A stretch of 64,000 nucleotides of DNA from Diorhabda sublineata (lineage: Eukaryota; Arthropoda; Insecta; Coleoptera; Chrysomelidae), in assembly GCF_026230105.1 (NCBI RefSeq), contig NC_079484.1, positions 7,393,805 to 7,457,804 on the forward strand. Direction: 5' to 3'. A program made the translations under genes and the position numbers. This document shows positions 50,501-59,800 of the stretch, in pieces (the stretch's first letter is position 1; each line of letters starts with the position of its first letter). Under the pieces are notes generated by a model. It worked only from the letters and a program-made list of their open reading frames with translations, searched no databases and was not told the DNA's origin.

Positions 50501-52018
50501 GGAGCATAAGAAAATTAATGTCAAAAAATACGAAAATAAAAATATAGTCATAATACAGCCAGTTTTATTATATGGAGCTGATATCTGGACACTAACAAAG
50601 CACATAAAATTTGAAAATAAAGTATTTAGGATATATGGGCCGGTTTTCAAAGGAGGAGTATAGAGAATACTGAAAAACAGGGACGCTGTGATAAGAAGTA
50701 TAAGAATTAGGTGGTTGGGCCATGTAAGAAGAGATAAAGAGACAACAATAAGAAGAGCGTGGAGAGGTCAACAAGAAGGGAGGCGCCCACTGGGAAGACC
50801 AAGAGCAAGATGGAATGACCTAGTGGGTGAAGATGTAAGGAGTCTTGGTGGAGAAGTAAACATAGCTGAGGATAGAAAATTATGGAGGCAACTTGTTGGC
50901 GAGGCCAAAAATCAACTTGGATTTGAGTGGCCACAGTAGTAGTAGTATATATTTTCCATTTTGCTCAATGAACTTTTGCCATCTTTCTTTCAGCATCATG
51001 ATTCCGCGCTCATAAAATTTCTGGTCTTTATCAGCAAAAAACTGAACCAGGTGCGATTGAAGGTCAACGTCATTTGTGAAAGTTTGACCATTCAAAGAAT
51101 TCTGCAAACAATCGAAATAAATGGTAATCAGATGATGCCAGATCAGGGCTGTACGGGGGATGTGGCATCACTTCCCAGCCAAGTTCCAATAGTTTCCCGC
51201 GAGTTATACTTAACCAAAAATAATATAACAGATAGTTCAGAATTGGACCATACCTAACGATGAGTTGCTCCTTTTTATTTACTCATCAACTCAAATTGTT
51301 AAATTTGTTATTTGATGATTTTAAATGATTCTGGTAGTTTGCTTCAATATTTTCCTAAGACATGCCTGGCTCCTACTTTGCTAAGTAGAAAATTGTATTG
51401 GGGTTTGTAGTAGTATTATATTTATTCAGTATAGGCTATATAGTATTAGTTTCAAAACAAGAAAAAGGAGAATAGAGATTGAGATGTTTGCGGAATCAAA
51501 CCAACCTGTTTAACCCTGAGCAACTCCGAGATTAGTGACACAACTTCCGGATTTTTAACTCCAACAGATTCATCATGGTGGTAAGCGGATTTTCTTGGTT
51601 GAAATTCGACATTTCCAAGTAACAATACAGCCGATAAGACCGAGAAAAGCCTCCTTTGTTTTTCGGTGGTAAAGCCCACCATTTCCATGGACTGCTTTAA
51701 TCTCGAAAATTCGTAACTCTCGTCCGTATTGTCCAAGGCACTACAGGATTTGTTTAGGTAATAGTATTGATCAGGGCGTTTGAGATGAAGTTGTTGTTTC
51801 TCTTGCTCATTCGCGCCTGAAACAAACATTTTTTATCATATCCTTTGAAAAAAGCATACAGGTGCTTACCTTCAAGTAAATAATAGAATACATGATAGTT
51901 CCTTTCATATCGTCCTTGCGAACATATTCTAGATTTTTCCAAAAGATACTTTTGAACGACAGCGCCATGAACCATTCCATTTTCTTTATAGTTGACTTGA
52001 ATGAACTTTCCAAATCGA
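24423..52018 (-). CDS. Myo9: Class IX unconventional myosin with RhoGAP domain (N-terminus missing)
   Basis: Twenty minus-strand exons join in phase with no internal stop into 1,841 residues: 51870-52018, 51506-51816, 49567-50024, 48465-48869, 44149-44397, 38838-39070, 37250-37491, 34168-34328, 33695-33917, 33367-33497, 32176-32322, 31528-31714, 30848-31083, 30232-30519, 29757-30099, 29178-29567, 27642-28214, 25513-25868, 25244-25454, 24423-24656. Order of parts: motor from switch I (residues 1-690), with a loop-2 insertion of about 150 residues; four IQ motifs (700-790); a polar spacer; C1 fingers near 1209-1264 and 1445-1496; RhoGAP (about 1510-1690); coiled-coil-like tail. Class IX myosins are actin motors that also switch off Rho by stimulating GTP hydrolysis. 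Myosin IX is absent from Drosophila melanogaster but present in vertebrates and C. elegans. The P-loop exon and N-terminal RA-like region were not found up to 64000, so the gene probably continues past the right edge. Confidence 0.96.
26880..27075 (-). mobile_element. LINE C-terminal fragment
   Basis: In minus-strand frames one reads GQDRQSI, then ITNLWNQLP-like wording and FTNTTYK. This is the short LWNSLP motif near the end of many Jockey/CR1 LINE proteins. It is isolated in the Myo9 intron between the exons at 25513-25868 and 27642-28214. Confidence 0.4.
29757..33497 (-). CDS. Myo9: Myo9 spacer exons and first C1 zinc finger
   Basis: Exons 33367-33497, 32176-32322, 31528-31714, 30848-31083, 30232-30519 and 29757-30099 encode a polar spacer of about 440 residues rich in Ser, Pro and charged residues, with the sequence RRRNSDP, which fits a 14-3-3 or basophilic kinase site. 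The last exon encodes the first C1 finger: GHTFRKIPRISK, CMSC, CTNC and HTKC, with the final cysteine in the next exon (MPC). Spacing is H-13-C-2-C-13-C-2-C-4-H-2-C-9-C, slightly wider at the end than the usual seven. Exons 32176-32322 and 30232-30519 are symmetric in phase and could be skipped without a frameshift. Confidence 0.9.
32528..32591. repeat. (TA)n microsatellite
   Basis: A pure run of about 32 TA units lies in the Myo9 intron between the exons at 32176-32322 and 33367-33497. Confidence 0.97.
33695..34328 (-). CDS. Myo9: Myo9 neck exons with four IQ motifs
   Basis: Exons 34168-34328 and 33695-33917. The first starts at VFMRETEKYKL, completing the converter, and gives IQ1 as IVTLQRWFRACLERRRFL. 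IQ2 spans the junction (AVITLQSYCRMYIVQKYIRR). IQ3 is VLKIQKYWRGYKCRSWL and IQ4 is LIVVQAHCRGFRVRKMI. IQ motifs bind calmodulin-type light chains. Four IQs is within the range for class IX. Confidence 0.94.
34780..34960 (-). pseudogene. Ankyrin-repeat-like fragment
   Basis: The minus-strand frame reads IIDFLVENGADTSVRNNNGI with further sequence to KLWELLFARQ. The FLVENGAD...NNG wording resembles the second helix and loop of an ankyrin repeat. There are no splice sites that would join it in phase to Myo9, and no complete repeat array. A diverged partial copy (phrases aatcgatccc, ttatttc and acacttgtat) lies at about 35175-35250. It is probably a fragment of a mobile element or pseudogene captured in the intron. 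Confidence 0.4.
35420..36120 (+). mobile_element. LINE RNase H and C-terminal fragment
   Basis: Broken plus-strand frames give HIHILSGSQVSKVLKTIEY, a wording with WLPGYxGNEEAG at 35735-35780, then TPYQGPEPHCG, SAKKSEELSVLTRNDIQLVV, GLLTGYVK and, after 36040, SCRSCEQTMETAEHL. This order (RNase H, then a cysteine/histidine block) is typical of I-clade non-LTR elements. It is degraded by stops. It lies in the Myo9 intron between the exons at 34168-34328 and 37250-37491. Confidence 0.7.
37250..39070 (-). CDS. Myo9: Myo9 exons: end of loop 2, SH helix and converter
   Basis: Exon 38838-39070 ends with TVTAQFQQSLHSLMDTLNQA and NPFFIRCIKSN, the conserved helix after loop 2. Exon 37250-37491 follows with LRYTGMLETVRIRQAGFNVR, then RILLPKGLLSS and NRDNYQLGSTK, leading into the converter. 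The junction splits a glycine codon (G|GC). A small TIR element and several repeats lie in the neighbouring introns. Confidence 0.95.
38397..38722. mobile_element. Small non-autonomous TIR element (MITE)
   Basis: The left end aggtttgttcttggtagctg and the right end, read in reverse, aggtttgttcttgatagctg differ by one base, giving inverted ends of at least 22 bases around a 326-base element. The interior has tracts such as ggaccagtgcaggccagttc and further partial inverted repeats but no transposase frame. The target duplication was not clear. It lies in the Myo9 intron between the exons at 37250-37491 and 38838-39070. Confidence 0.7.
39600..39905 (+). repeat. Long copy of the dispersed gttatcgaaacgcg repeat family
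   Basis: It carries the body (aatttctgga, gtgatattcatact, ttcccgccaaggag, gtgggaaaatttag) and the core (cttggttatcgaaacgcg, cagacagtgtaattgtgag, gtgtaaacagtgt) in the same order as the minus-strand copy at 8330-8580. No protein-coding capacity is evident. It lies in the Myo9 intron between the exons at 38838-39070 and 44149-44397. Confidence 0.7.
41525..41760 (+). repeat. Direct repeat in AT-rich DNA
   Basis: A block starting cttggactattataccattt at 41528 recurs about 165 bases later at 41693 and stays similar for about 60 bases, ending in acataccgaaattt. The surrounding 40.6-41.4 kb is AT-rich and looks like an old dispersed repeat, without coding content. Confidence 0.6.
42490..42700 (-). 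mobile_element. Tc1-like transposase fragment
   Basis: The minus-strand frame reads LWFARDSVTVWGGIKMDGH and then YIDNLLELQVVPFTPFV. This matches the VMVWGGI...Y...L...VVP region of Tc1 transposases, including the second catalytic aspartate region. It is short and without visible inverted ends. Confidence 0.6.
42835..43060. repeat. Palindromic copy of the dispersed gttatcgaaacgcg repeat family
   Basis: The core appears twice in opposite orientation: the right arm at about 42955-43040 (gataacttggttatcgaaac, cagtgtaattgtgagtgttg, gtgtaaacagtgt) and the left arm at about 42873-42945 as its reverse complement. The transcript would fold into a long hairpin. The 42836 start aaatttctggaattgttg matches the body start at 39608 and a weaker copy at about 43150-43265. 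Confidence 0.75.
44149..44397 (-). CDS. Myo9: Myo9 exon encoding most of the loop-2 insertion
   Basis: This exon is 249 bases long, a multiple of three, and both flanking introns are phase 2. It encodes a low-complexity polar segment with Asn/Ser runs, DDDRRRKDSLTG and LGPDEARAIQRANQIVM. Together with the end of the preceding exon and the basic start of the next (KNKSFRPRERSKKGLKNLQ) it forms an insertion of about 150 residues at the actin-binding loop 2, a hallmark of class IX myosins that contributes to processive actin binding. The acceptor chosen is the AG at 44399-44398; it gives an in-phase join but is not strongly pyrimidine-rich. Confidence 0.85.
44473..45315. mobile_element. Foldback element with about 250-bp inverted ends
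   Basis: Positions 44473-44730 match the reverse complement of 45065-45315 along most of their length. Shared words, allowing for reversal, include tatacttttctccaaacct, ttatcaaaa, ggtgttccattta and ccactaaatcaaaaaacgca. About 330 bases of AT-rich DNA lie between the arms. The outer end carries a cctgtacaatta-like sequence. No transposase is present. It lies in the Myo9 intron between the exons at 44149-44397 and 48465-48869, just upstream of the loop-2 exon in the direction of transcription. Confidence 0.85.
45320..47020. other. Myo9 intron without recognised features
   Basis: AT-rich DNA with no recognised coding or repeat family. A short perfect hairpin, ggtggtactatttt with its complement aaaatagtaccacta, lies at about 45408-45440. 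Confidence 0.4.
47030..47640 (+). mobile_element. LINE fragment, second copy of the 1.8-2.9 kb family
   Basis: DNA and broken frames repeat the wording of the copy at 1795-2890: gattaatgcagcaaagaccc, then RPTHQINMAHEHRVRLQTP (compare the 2640-2700 region) and a final block ending in FTEHYNLQKFKINIHT. It is degraded and lies in the Myo9 intron between the exons at 44149-44397 and 48465-48869. Confidence 0.65.
48465..52018 (-). CDS. Myo9: Myo9 motor exons: switch I to actin-binding region
   Basis: Four exons (51870-52018, 51506-51816, 49567-50024, 48465-48869). The first begins inside switch I with SRFGKFIQVNY. The third carries switch II and the relay as VLDIFGFEDF and SFEQLCINYANEHLQYYFNQ, and before it the helix RDAMAKCLYGALFDWIV. 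The fourth has FPGATNETLLQKF, HYAGKVKYQVTDMREKN and DPVAVFRWAIVRAFFRAYF, the stretch leading into loop 2. Every junction is in phase. The exon that should hold the P-loop and the NNNS just before switch I is not in the window. Confidence 0.95.
48955..49243. repeat. Tandem array, unit about 83 bases
   Basis: The word cggctcgaaggaccaa (or a close variant) starts at 48961, 49044, 49127 and 49211, i.e. steps of 83, 83 and 84. Each unit continues with caatgtaattgtaaat and tactaaacagaatttcagta. About three and a half units are present. It sits in the short Myo9 intron between the exons at 48465-48869 and 49567-50024. Confidence 0.92.
50048..51240 (-). mobile_element. mariner-like element split by a LINE insertion
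   Basis: The left end at 50053 (ttggcgacaaagtaatttcg) matches the end of the related element at 56864. From 50961 to 51190 the minus-strand frame gives PHPPYSP-like wording, then LASLQ..., QNSLNGQTFTNDVDLQSHL, QFFADKDQKFYERGI and ERWQKFIEQNGKY, the C-terminal part of mariner transposase. The last codons are separated from the 3' end by a LINE at 50134-50947. The N-terminal half is absent. It lies in the Myo9 intron between the exons at 49567-50024 and 51506-51816. Confidence 0.82.
50134..50947 (+). mobile_element. 5'-truncated LINE inserted into a mariner
   Basis: This 814-base insertion is flanked by direct repeats tatatattttccatt (50119-50133 and 50946-50960), a target-site duplication. 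It encodes, with one or two breaks, AYAVDVALTADSKSDLKIL (the YADD reverse-transcriptase box with D changed to V), VGLEVNEDKTEYMKVG, FKYLGFTMNSNNKIEEEI and PVLLYGADIWTLTK. The intact 3' end contains IRWLGHVRRDKET, GRRPLGRPRARWND and ends in three stop codons forming a (TAG)n tail rather than poly(A). The 5' end is truncated, as usual for LINEs. Confidence 0.88.
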
Positions 52019-52484
52019 CTGTAAAAAAAGGTTTTATTTTGTTACTATTCTAACATTTTTTTAATGCAATTTTACCCGGATATAAATGTATCAACATTTG
52101 TTTACTCATTTAACGGCACTGGACTTTGTCGAATGGCTAAATCCACGTTTATTGTGTAGTATACTCCTCAAGCTTTGTCAATTTTATCTATTATATCAAC
52201 TATATCAATTGATTTGACGTTTTCCTAATACAACTTCATTTTTATAGAACGAAATACTAGATGGGAGAACCTAATTGCATGACTTTGAGTACACAACTTT
52301 TTCAAAAAAGGGATAAAACACGAAAAAAGCCACTGTGATTGTGTGTCATAACTGAAAATGAAACAAATCAGGAAAAAAGAAACAAACCTATCAAGAAATT
52401 ATGTGTAGTGTCAAACACTAGGGGAAAAGTGTCCCATCGAAATAAAATCACTACTGTTAATAGTGAATATATTCACCAAGTTTG

Positions 52485-52876
52485 TATATAGAGTGAGCTT
52501 TATGTATGGAAGGCTTCAATTATCTCGACTTGTACGATTTTTATAAATTTTTGTGTACAAGGCTCTTGTGATACGGCCGATATTTACATGATTGTCAGAT
52601 CTTTTCTTTTCCCGAAAAAATAATGAACTTTGTTATTTCAAATGGATAACCTTGTATATTTTTCGCTGTTTGTATTATTTTTAATCTAATGTCCCTTAGA
52701 CCTAAATGCCACAATTTCGGAATTATGGTATTTAGGTATAGAGAATATTACATGTTACATAATCAGTATTTCTTAAGCATTTCTAAAAACACTAACTATA
52801 CAGGGTGATCCATTTGAAATAACAAAGTTCGTTATTTTACAATGTAGATACCGTATCACAAGACTCACTCTGTATA
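52485..52876. mobile_element. Imperfect foldback element
   Basis: The sequence cttgtgatacgg...gaactttgttatttcaaatg at 52564-52658 is repeated in reverse complement at 52797-52862 (catttgaaataacaaagttc...ccgtatcacaag). The left arm has an extra 20-25 bases. Outer ends carry gagtgag/ctcactc. No coding content. It lies beyond the first visible Myo9 exon, in its upstream intron. Confidence 0.65.
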
Positions 52877-52974
52877 ATTTGGAATATAATTCACCAATTA
52901 TTTGAGGGCCTTATCAAGTTCCAGGTTTAAATGATTGGTATGGATGGATGATAATATTGGTACACTACCAGCAA

Positions 52975-53885
52975 AAGTTTTTGCCACCCTATAGTTTACG
53001 TGAAACACAAAAAATAACAAAAATAGAATTGATTTTGATATTTATTTTTTACAGAACATATATAGATAAGAATATAACCACTTTTTGCGATGTGAAGTGA
53101 AGTAGGACACTGCTTTCTTACTTCCCTGTCCAATTTGTGCCACAACAAATCAATCGGGTTGAGGTCGGGCGACTGTGATAGCCAATCGCATTCTTTTTTT
53201 CCAATTCTTTCAAATACTCTTTGCCCAGCTTGGAGGAATGCTTGGGATCGTTGTCACGTAAGAAGATAAATTTTCTACCTTCAAAATCCCTTCAATGTTT
53301 ACTCCAGTCGCTCTTATTCCAAAATAAAAATATCCCCAAATCATCACCGAGCATCCATGAAACTCACAGCCTATGTTCTTTGGCCTACTGCATCCTCTTA
53401 ATTTCATTTTGACGTCTTAAAAAGGGTTTCTTCACTGCCTACCTTCCAAAAAGGCTAGTTTCTCTCAATCTCCTTTTCACTCTAGAAGTGCTCAAAGGCA
53501 GATTCCTAGATTCATTAATCTGAGCTGCTATCTATGGGCTCTTAGTCGTTGATCACGTTTACTGATCAATACAATATGTTTAACTTCAACGGTTGAGGTT
53601 TTTCTTCACGTAATAGTCCACGGTACATCGAGGTATTTTTGATTCGGCGGCAATGGTACGGTTACTTTTTTTCGATTATGAAGACTTGCGTAGTTTCAAC
53701 CGATAGTTCCTTGGTTTTACTTATTATAAAACGTACGTAAAAGTCTGAATTTGCGAGAACGAAAATTCGTATACGAACTTCACAAAAAGATGTCTTGGTT
53801 CAAAAAGTATGAGTCACAACAGGTTTTTGTTTCACAGGGACTCGTATAAAGTGAACGGACACTATTATTTTTGGTTTGTAAGACA
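52975..53885 (-). mobile_element. Tc1-like element, degraded
   Basis: Minus-strand frames read CEFHGCSVMIWGYFYFG and VNIEGILKVENL, then SKLGKEYLKELEKKN and CDWLSQSPDLNPIDLLWHKL with REVRKQCP. These are the Tc1 transposase blocks around the second and third catalytic residues, in order. Frame breaks show it is dead. DNA similarity to 14460-14840 and 15265-15750 identifies them as one family. Confidence 0.8.
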
Positions 53886-54609
53886 GAATATGAAAGAGAA
53901 ATTTGTTAAAGTGTATTATTTTGAAATTTTACGAATGGACTATGAGGTGGGCAGAAATTTTTGTCTGGTTGCGTACATGTCATCCGAAGAAGTAAATAGT
54001 TCAATTCGAAATTTAATTTTCGATATACATCTTTAATCATTAATTTCCTGTACTGTCAGATATTGTAAATTAGCACAAATTGTTCTCTCATTAATGTGGT
54101 AGTTTTTGTAAAGATCTATGTTATTCATTCCATTATTTTCAAACAACAGGATATTATAATAATGTGGAAGCATATCTAGATATATTTGAAAGTATAAAAT
54201 AATGTACACGAGCTTTATTTATGTTTCCTCCAATTTTGTTATGAAAGTTATGAAAAAAGCAATAAAAATATTTTCCTCGTTATTGGTAACATGTATTTTA
54301 CCACTTCTAAACTTTTATTGTATTTTTAGACCCGCAACTAAATGTTATTGTTTACATTTTTAAAATCTGAATAACCAGTATTTGATTATTTTATAGTTTC
54401 CCCACCTACACAACGATTATTTCGAAATATTTTCCCAAACTATATTTAAATTAGCTTTCAATAATAGCCGCGTACGTTTCTAAATGTAATAATCCATGAT
54501 TTCAAATTTATTATTATTTTTTTAAATATAAAAATATATTGGGAGTAATTCTGAATTGAAATAAATCAAACTTTCTTATTTTCTGTTGTTCTGTCTGACC
54601 GTATTGAAC

Positions 54610-55500
54610 GAAAGGTGTGACCAACTAAAAAAAAATACATTTTTAGCCCAAAATCGATTTTATTCATCAATGTAATTTCTTTCAAGAGCAATACAATCAT
54701 TCCAACGCTTCTCTAACTTCTCGATGCCGTGCTTGTAAAAGTATTTGTCTTTTACCTCAAAATAGGCTTCAGTTTCAGCAATTGCTTCTTTATTTTAGCT
54801 GAATTTCTTACCGTCGACCTTTTTTTTTGAAATCAGCAAATAGCCAGTAGTCACTGGTGCTCAGGTCTGGAATATGCCGTGGATGAGGAAGAAATTCGAA
54901 GTTTAATTCGTACAATTTATCGACTTGTGAATCGGTGCATTGTCTAGGTGAAACAGTGGTTTTTTCTTCGACATACGAGGCCGTTTTTCCTTGATTTTGG
55001 GTTCAACCGATCCAATAACTCTATGTAGTAATCGCTATTCACCATCTCTTCCTCTTGGAGATAGTAAATGAGCAATATTCCAAAAAAACTGATGCTATAA
55101 CCTTTTCCAGCTGACTGTTTTGCCTTTGGTTAGGTTCTGAATCATCAACACAGTGTTGTTTTTAATCGATTGTGAGTGAACATGGCACCCACCAAAAGTT
55201 TTCTCATGGTCAAATGTTCATGCATAATTGCCTTCACACTACCTTCAGCTACTCACGCAATTTCAATTTACGATTAGATATAACCAATTCGTAGACTTTT
55301 ATTTTTTCTGGAGCAACCACCTCAGTTGGCGGACTAGAACGTTCACGTTTTGACGTTTTTTCATCAATAAACAATGATAACTTAACACACGAAATTGATT
55401 TGAAAATAACAAAAGTAGCTTCACTTAAATGGCTGTCACTTTTTCCTGACTTATCGAAATGTCATGAAATTTTACACAAAGTCTTTTGAAAGTTGGTACT
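54610..55500 (-). mobile_element. mariner-like element, degraded
   Basis: Minus-strand frames give KEKRPRMSKKKPLFHLDNAP (a DDE aspartate in the DNAP block), then FFLIHGIFQT-like wording, and ETEAYFEVKDKYFYKHGIEK with KRWNDCIALERNYIDE at the C-terminus. The transposase is broken by stops. It differs in sequence from the mariner families at 4879 and at 56864. Confidence 0.75.
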
Positions 55501-55599
55501 TCATAAACGTCATATGTCAGACTTGTGTCAATCACACGACGTGATGTTACAATATGACTATTTCGACTGATAAAAGCCATCAAACTAGAACTAGAAGGT

Positions 55600-55985
55600 T
55601 TAATAATACAAGGGAGAATGAAATCCAAGTACTTTGAATTTGACATAACCAGTTATGAAGACCTTGAAGACGAAGCACGAGGACAAGTAGCCAGAGCAAA
55701 TAAGGTCGCGGAATTTACAAAGCAAAAATCGGACCTATAATGACGTATACATCACAAACAAAACCAGAAACATCCAAAACGAAACAACTCTTGGAGACCA
55801 TAGAAATAAAAATTCTCAGGCGGATGTGAGAAAAACACTACTAGACAGAAGATCATATGACGTAGATAACATTGATGAACGAAGAAGTTGATTGGCAGAC
55901 GATAACCGATTAAAATAGCAAGGGATAAATCTCCCATTGGAACACGAAGTAGAGATCAACCACGAAAGAGGCGGAGTCTAAACTA
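55600..55985 (+). mobile_element. RTE-like LINE fragment
   Basis: Plus-strand frames read GRMKSKYFEFDITSYEDLED and EARGQVARANKVAEF, then RQETSKTKQLLETIEIKILR, and finally IKIARDKSPIGTRSRDQPRK. This is the usual C-terminal order of an insect endonuclease/reverse-transcriptase LINE, with the middle part deleted. Confidence 0.75.
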
Positions 55986-56863
55986 AGAGTTTAATCAATA
56001 TCAATGTGATTCAAAAATAAAATTTTGACCAAGGCCCTCGATTTTCTTTTGACTAATTTCTGTCTCCGCTAGTTTCAGCTCCATACAGGAGTTATAATAA
56101 GGATCGAGTTTAAAAAGGTTTCCGAGGATTTTAATTCAGGTTATTTTCTAAACACACCTAGTATATTTCTTCACGACTAGTATCTTTAAAGTAACATTCT
56201 ATTTTAAAAGTAATTAACAGTTTGTTGATAGACAGATAATATGTTAATTAAATGTTTTAAATACGTTTAACTGAATATTATCGACTATCTCACCTACTCA
56301 TGTCACTTTAAAATTACTAATATATAAATAATTTCTGTTCCGGCATCCATTTATCGAACGCACTTACTCGATTGCATTTTTTATTTGAAAATTAATCGAT
56401 GACTAGCTAATATTCGATAAATTAAATTCTGCAACATCATAAATTTGGATCATTATTACCGTTAGTGATAAAGACATTTCCAGGGGCAGGAATTGTAATT
56501 TATTTCGGTTTTTAATTTATTTATCAGAAACATATTGTTTGGTATGGCTAATTGATATATTTTTTAAATGTTTACTATTTTAATATAAATAGTATGAACA
56601 TCGTATTGAAACCTCATAGCAGAACTATACTGTGTGGAACAATCAATCGATTTGTATTTTCAAATGCCCATTATTTTGAAAAAAAAATTATACGACGTGT
56701 GTCATGTGACAGAAGCCAATACTTAGTTATAATACAACTCACTGTATATTATTTATTTCTTTGGATACTTGTCGGAAATTGTAAATATAATGCATGTTGT
56801 ACAATGTCCTATAGCCATCTTCAGCTGTTTCGGAAATTATTACAAAAACTAACATTTAAAAGT

Positions 56864-57770
56864 ATTGGGTTGGCGACAAATTTCGGTTTTGTAGTTTAAA
56901 ATAAAGAATAGTTTTTAATCAATTATATACTTCCATTTCGCTCAATGAACTTTTGCCTTCTTTCTTTCAGCTTCATGATTCCGCGCTCATAAAATGTCTG
57001 GTCTTTATCAGCAAAAAACTACACCAGGTGCGATTGAAGGTCATCGTCATTTGTGTAAATTTGACCATTCAAAGTATTCTGCAAACTTCGAAATCAATGG
57101 TAATCAAATGATGTCAGATCATGGTTGTATGGGGGATGTGGCATCACTTCCCAGCCAAGCTCCAATCGTTTCCCACGAGTTGCCAAAGATGTGTGAGGCT
57201 GAGGCCTTACATTGGTGGTAGATTACACCTTTCCGATTTGACAATTCTGGCCGTTTTTCTTTAATCGCTTAATCCAATTTGATTAATCGTTTACAGTAAA
57301 GCTCAGAATTGATCGTTTGGTTCCTTGAAGGAAGCTAAAAAAACACAAAAACTTTGTAATCACGCCAAACTGAGAGCATGAACTTTTTATGTTGTTTTTC
57401 AGCTTTCGATGTGGTTTATGCTGGTTCATCGTGTTTGCTCAATGATCGTTATCGAACTATATTACTGTACAAGACCAATTTTTCATCACCATTTTAAGTG
57501 CTTTTCAATCGTTGTGTACGATACATGTAGCCTCTTCGCAACCTCTCGAACAGTTTTATGACGATCCTCTTTAATTATGACTTTGATTTGGTCATCATCA
57601 ACTTCAGTAAGCCGACCAGAACGTTGCTCATCTTTGAGGGAAAAATCCCAGAACGGAATTTTCATACCAATTCTGACACGTGCGGTATGTTAAGCAATCA
57701 TAAACTTCACATATTTCTTTGTGAGCCGCAGCAGCTTCCTTTCCTTAAGGAAATAAAATAGTAAAATATA
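56864..57770 (-). mobile_element. mariner-like element, second copy of the 50-51 kb family
   Basis: The left end ttgggttggcgacaaatttc is a mariner-type terminus. From 56940 to 57190 the minus strand encodes the same C-terminal block as the copy at 50961-51190. Upstream, at about 57480-57610, it also carries the helix-turn-helix part (LTEVDDDQIKVIIKEDRHKT and VREVAKRLHV-like wording), which the other copy lacks. Frames are broken and the right terminal repeat was not found. Confidence 0.78.
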
Positions 57771-58379
57771 CCGGAAAAGTTTGTTTATACACTGCAGTTA
57801 AAATTAACCCTCAACTAACAGCTTTAATAGAAATCACGCACTGCTCGCTTCTAAAGTTACGTCAATGTGACTAGTATCAAGTGACAAACGGCAAAGTACA
57901 AGACTAACATAAGTTATTCCAAAAATACAGCAACGCTCTCATCAGTAAAAAGCAAAGTACTTTACACTAAAAACCTACTAAGTAATATTGATTATTTCTC
58001 AATGTAAAAGAAAAACATTAACAGGCCAATATAGGAGATGTTCAAAATGATTGCCGCGAACATCTTGGCAACATGCTAATCTCAACAACTCAAGGCCACG
58101 GTTTCCAACCGTCCAGATTTTCCGAGTCAGTCCCAATTTCCATTCGCACTTTACCTGCAAATTAGGAAACGTTTAACTTTCGACAGTATTTATTTTCTCA
58201 CATGCAGTTCAAATGAACGAAGTCCAGAAACCACTACAGCGTGGATTTGACTAATAGCCAAACTTCTCATAACTTTAGATTTAGAGATGAGTTGTACTGA
58301 TTTTTTGCCTAATTTTAAACAAGATATGGGATCGACAAATGCTTTCCAAAAAAATCAGTGGAAAAAGTAGTGTAAAATT

Positions 58380-58500
58380 AAAAAAAAAAACTTGTGAATA
58401 TCGTTTTGTTACGGCATCAGATCAGGAAATCGTGAAGGTCATTCTATGGATTCACGCCTCCATGTCAACCAATATGGAAAAATTTAGTTTAGGTACTACC
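58380..58500 (-). mobile_element. DDE transposase fragment (Tc1/mariner superfamily)
   Basis: In minus-strand frames one reads HIG, HGGVNP and a DFLI-like remnant of the RGPVEWPxRSPDLTPLDFFL motif seen in many insect DDE elements. Only this short, degraded piece is recognisable, within 58020-58620. Confidence 0.35.
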
Positions 58501-59339
58501 AGGAATTGATTTGTTAATGGGGCGGTGCCCCATTTTGCCTATATTGACATTCATATTATGGTATATTCGTTTTGTTTACGGTAAACAACAAATTACCAGT
58601 TTGCTTTTATCATTCGAGATTAACCGTTTCTTATCAAACAATACGAAGTTGACCGTCTACACCAAAGGGAGCCTGTAGCCTATGGTCAATAAAATCGTTT
58701 GCAAGTTCAATGTTATGATAGGTAGACATTATTTCATCCATGCCGGTATAATTTCCTTTATTTCTTAGATCTTTTATATATAATAAAATCGGTTGCTAAG
58801 CCCTGTGAACCTGTGTATTGTTAATTATTATTCTCATCATTCCCACTACCTCCTGATGAAATTCAAACAGTATTGACAAAGCTTCTGTACTTTAAGTTCC
58901 AAGTTAAAAGCTTTACAAGATCCTTTAGAGATTTTTCCTCAAATAATACTTTTTCCCTGAGTAAGCATGATTAATATTTCTCAGGCGTTGATCTAATTGA
59001 AAGTTTTATTTTTTTATTTTTTTCAAAAAAGGATTTTTTTTTGATATCTTGCGCTATTATTCGTTTTTTTCAATTTTTTACCATTCTCACTATTTGAAAG
59101 GTTAGCAACTAATTTGCAACCACTTGGTTGTACCCTCTAAATGGAAAATTTATGTAATAATGCCAACTTTGTTTGTCTGTCTTTTTTAATGGCTGTAGCA
59201 ACCAAATTAATTTATAAATTAGCGACAAAGTTTGAAATACTCTAAATTTGATTCTGTTATATTGACAATGGACGATGTTTAGATTCATATTACCCATCAA
59301 TTTGGGTTTTTAAGTAACAAGTACACAAATGATACTATA

Positions 59340-59800
59340 TTCTCCCTCCTGTGTACTCTAACCTAAACAGCCATCACTCCTCTACAACAACTTTTTGTGA
59401 TTTTTATAAGGCTTTCAATTGTGTAAATCAAAACATTATAATCAACAAATTGCAGTTCTACGGTTTCAGGGGAACACCTCTTGCATGGCTTAAGTCATAC
59501 CTTACCAACAGAAGTCAGCTTGTAAGGGTTGATACAACGATGATGATATTTACTCTGACTAAACAGCAGGGCTCACTGCATAAGCACGCTTCTCCAATTT
59601 CAGAAAGGTTGTCGACCTTTACCTACCTACTCCACGTAAGGGCTCAATATTTTACAATACAAAAAATGCACAATCACCTGCCAATTGAAATCAAATCGAT
59701 ATAATCCGCATTTCGCAATAATTTTAGGGCACTGGAAAGTGCCTTTTACTTCTGTTCTAATAATATTTAATTCCGGACATGCTACATACTGGTTTAACTT
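59340..59800 (+). mobile_element. LINE reverse transcriptase fragment with internal deletion
   Basis: The plus-strand frame reads FCDFYKAFNCVNQNIIINKL then FYGFRGTPLAWLKSYLTNRS and QLVRV, the first reverse-transcriptase blocks of a Jockey-like LINE. The frame then jumps directly to a C-terminal piece (IQKMHNHLPIEIKSI, then SAFRNNFRALESAFYF) without the YADD box, so the catalytic core is deleted. Confidence 0.75.
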
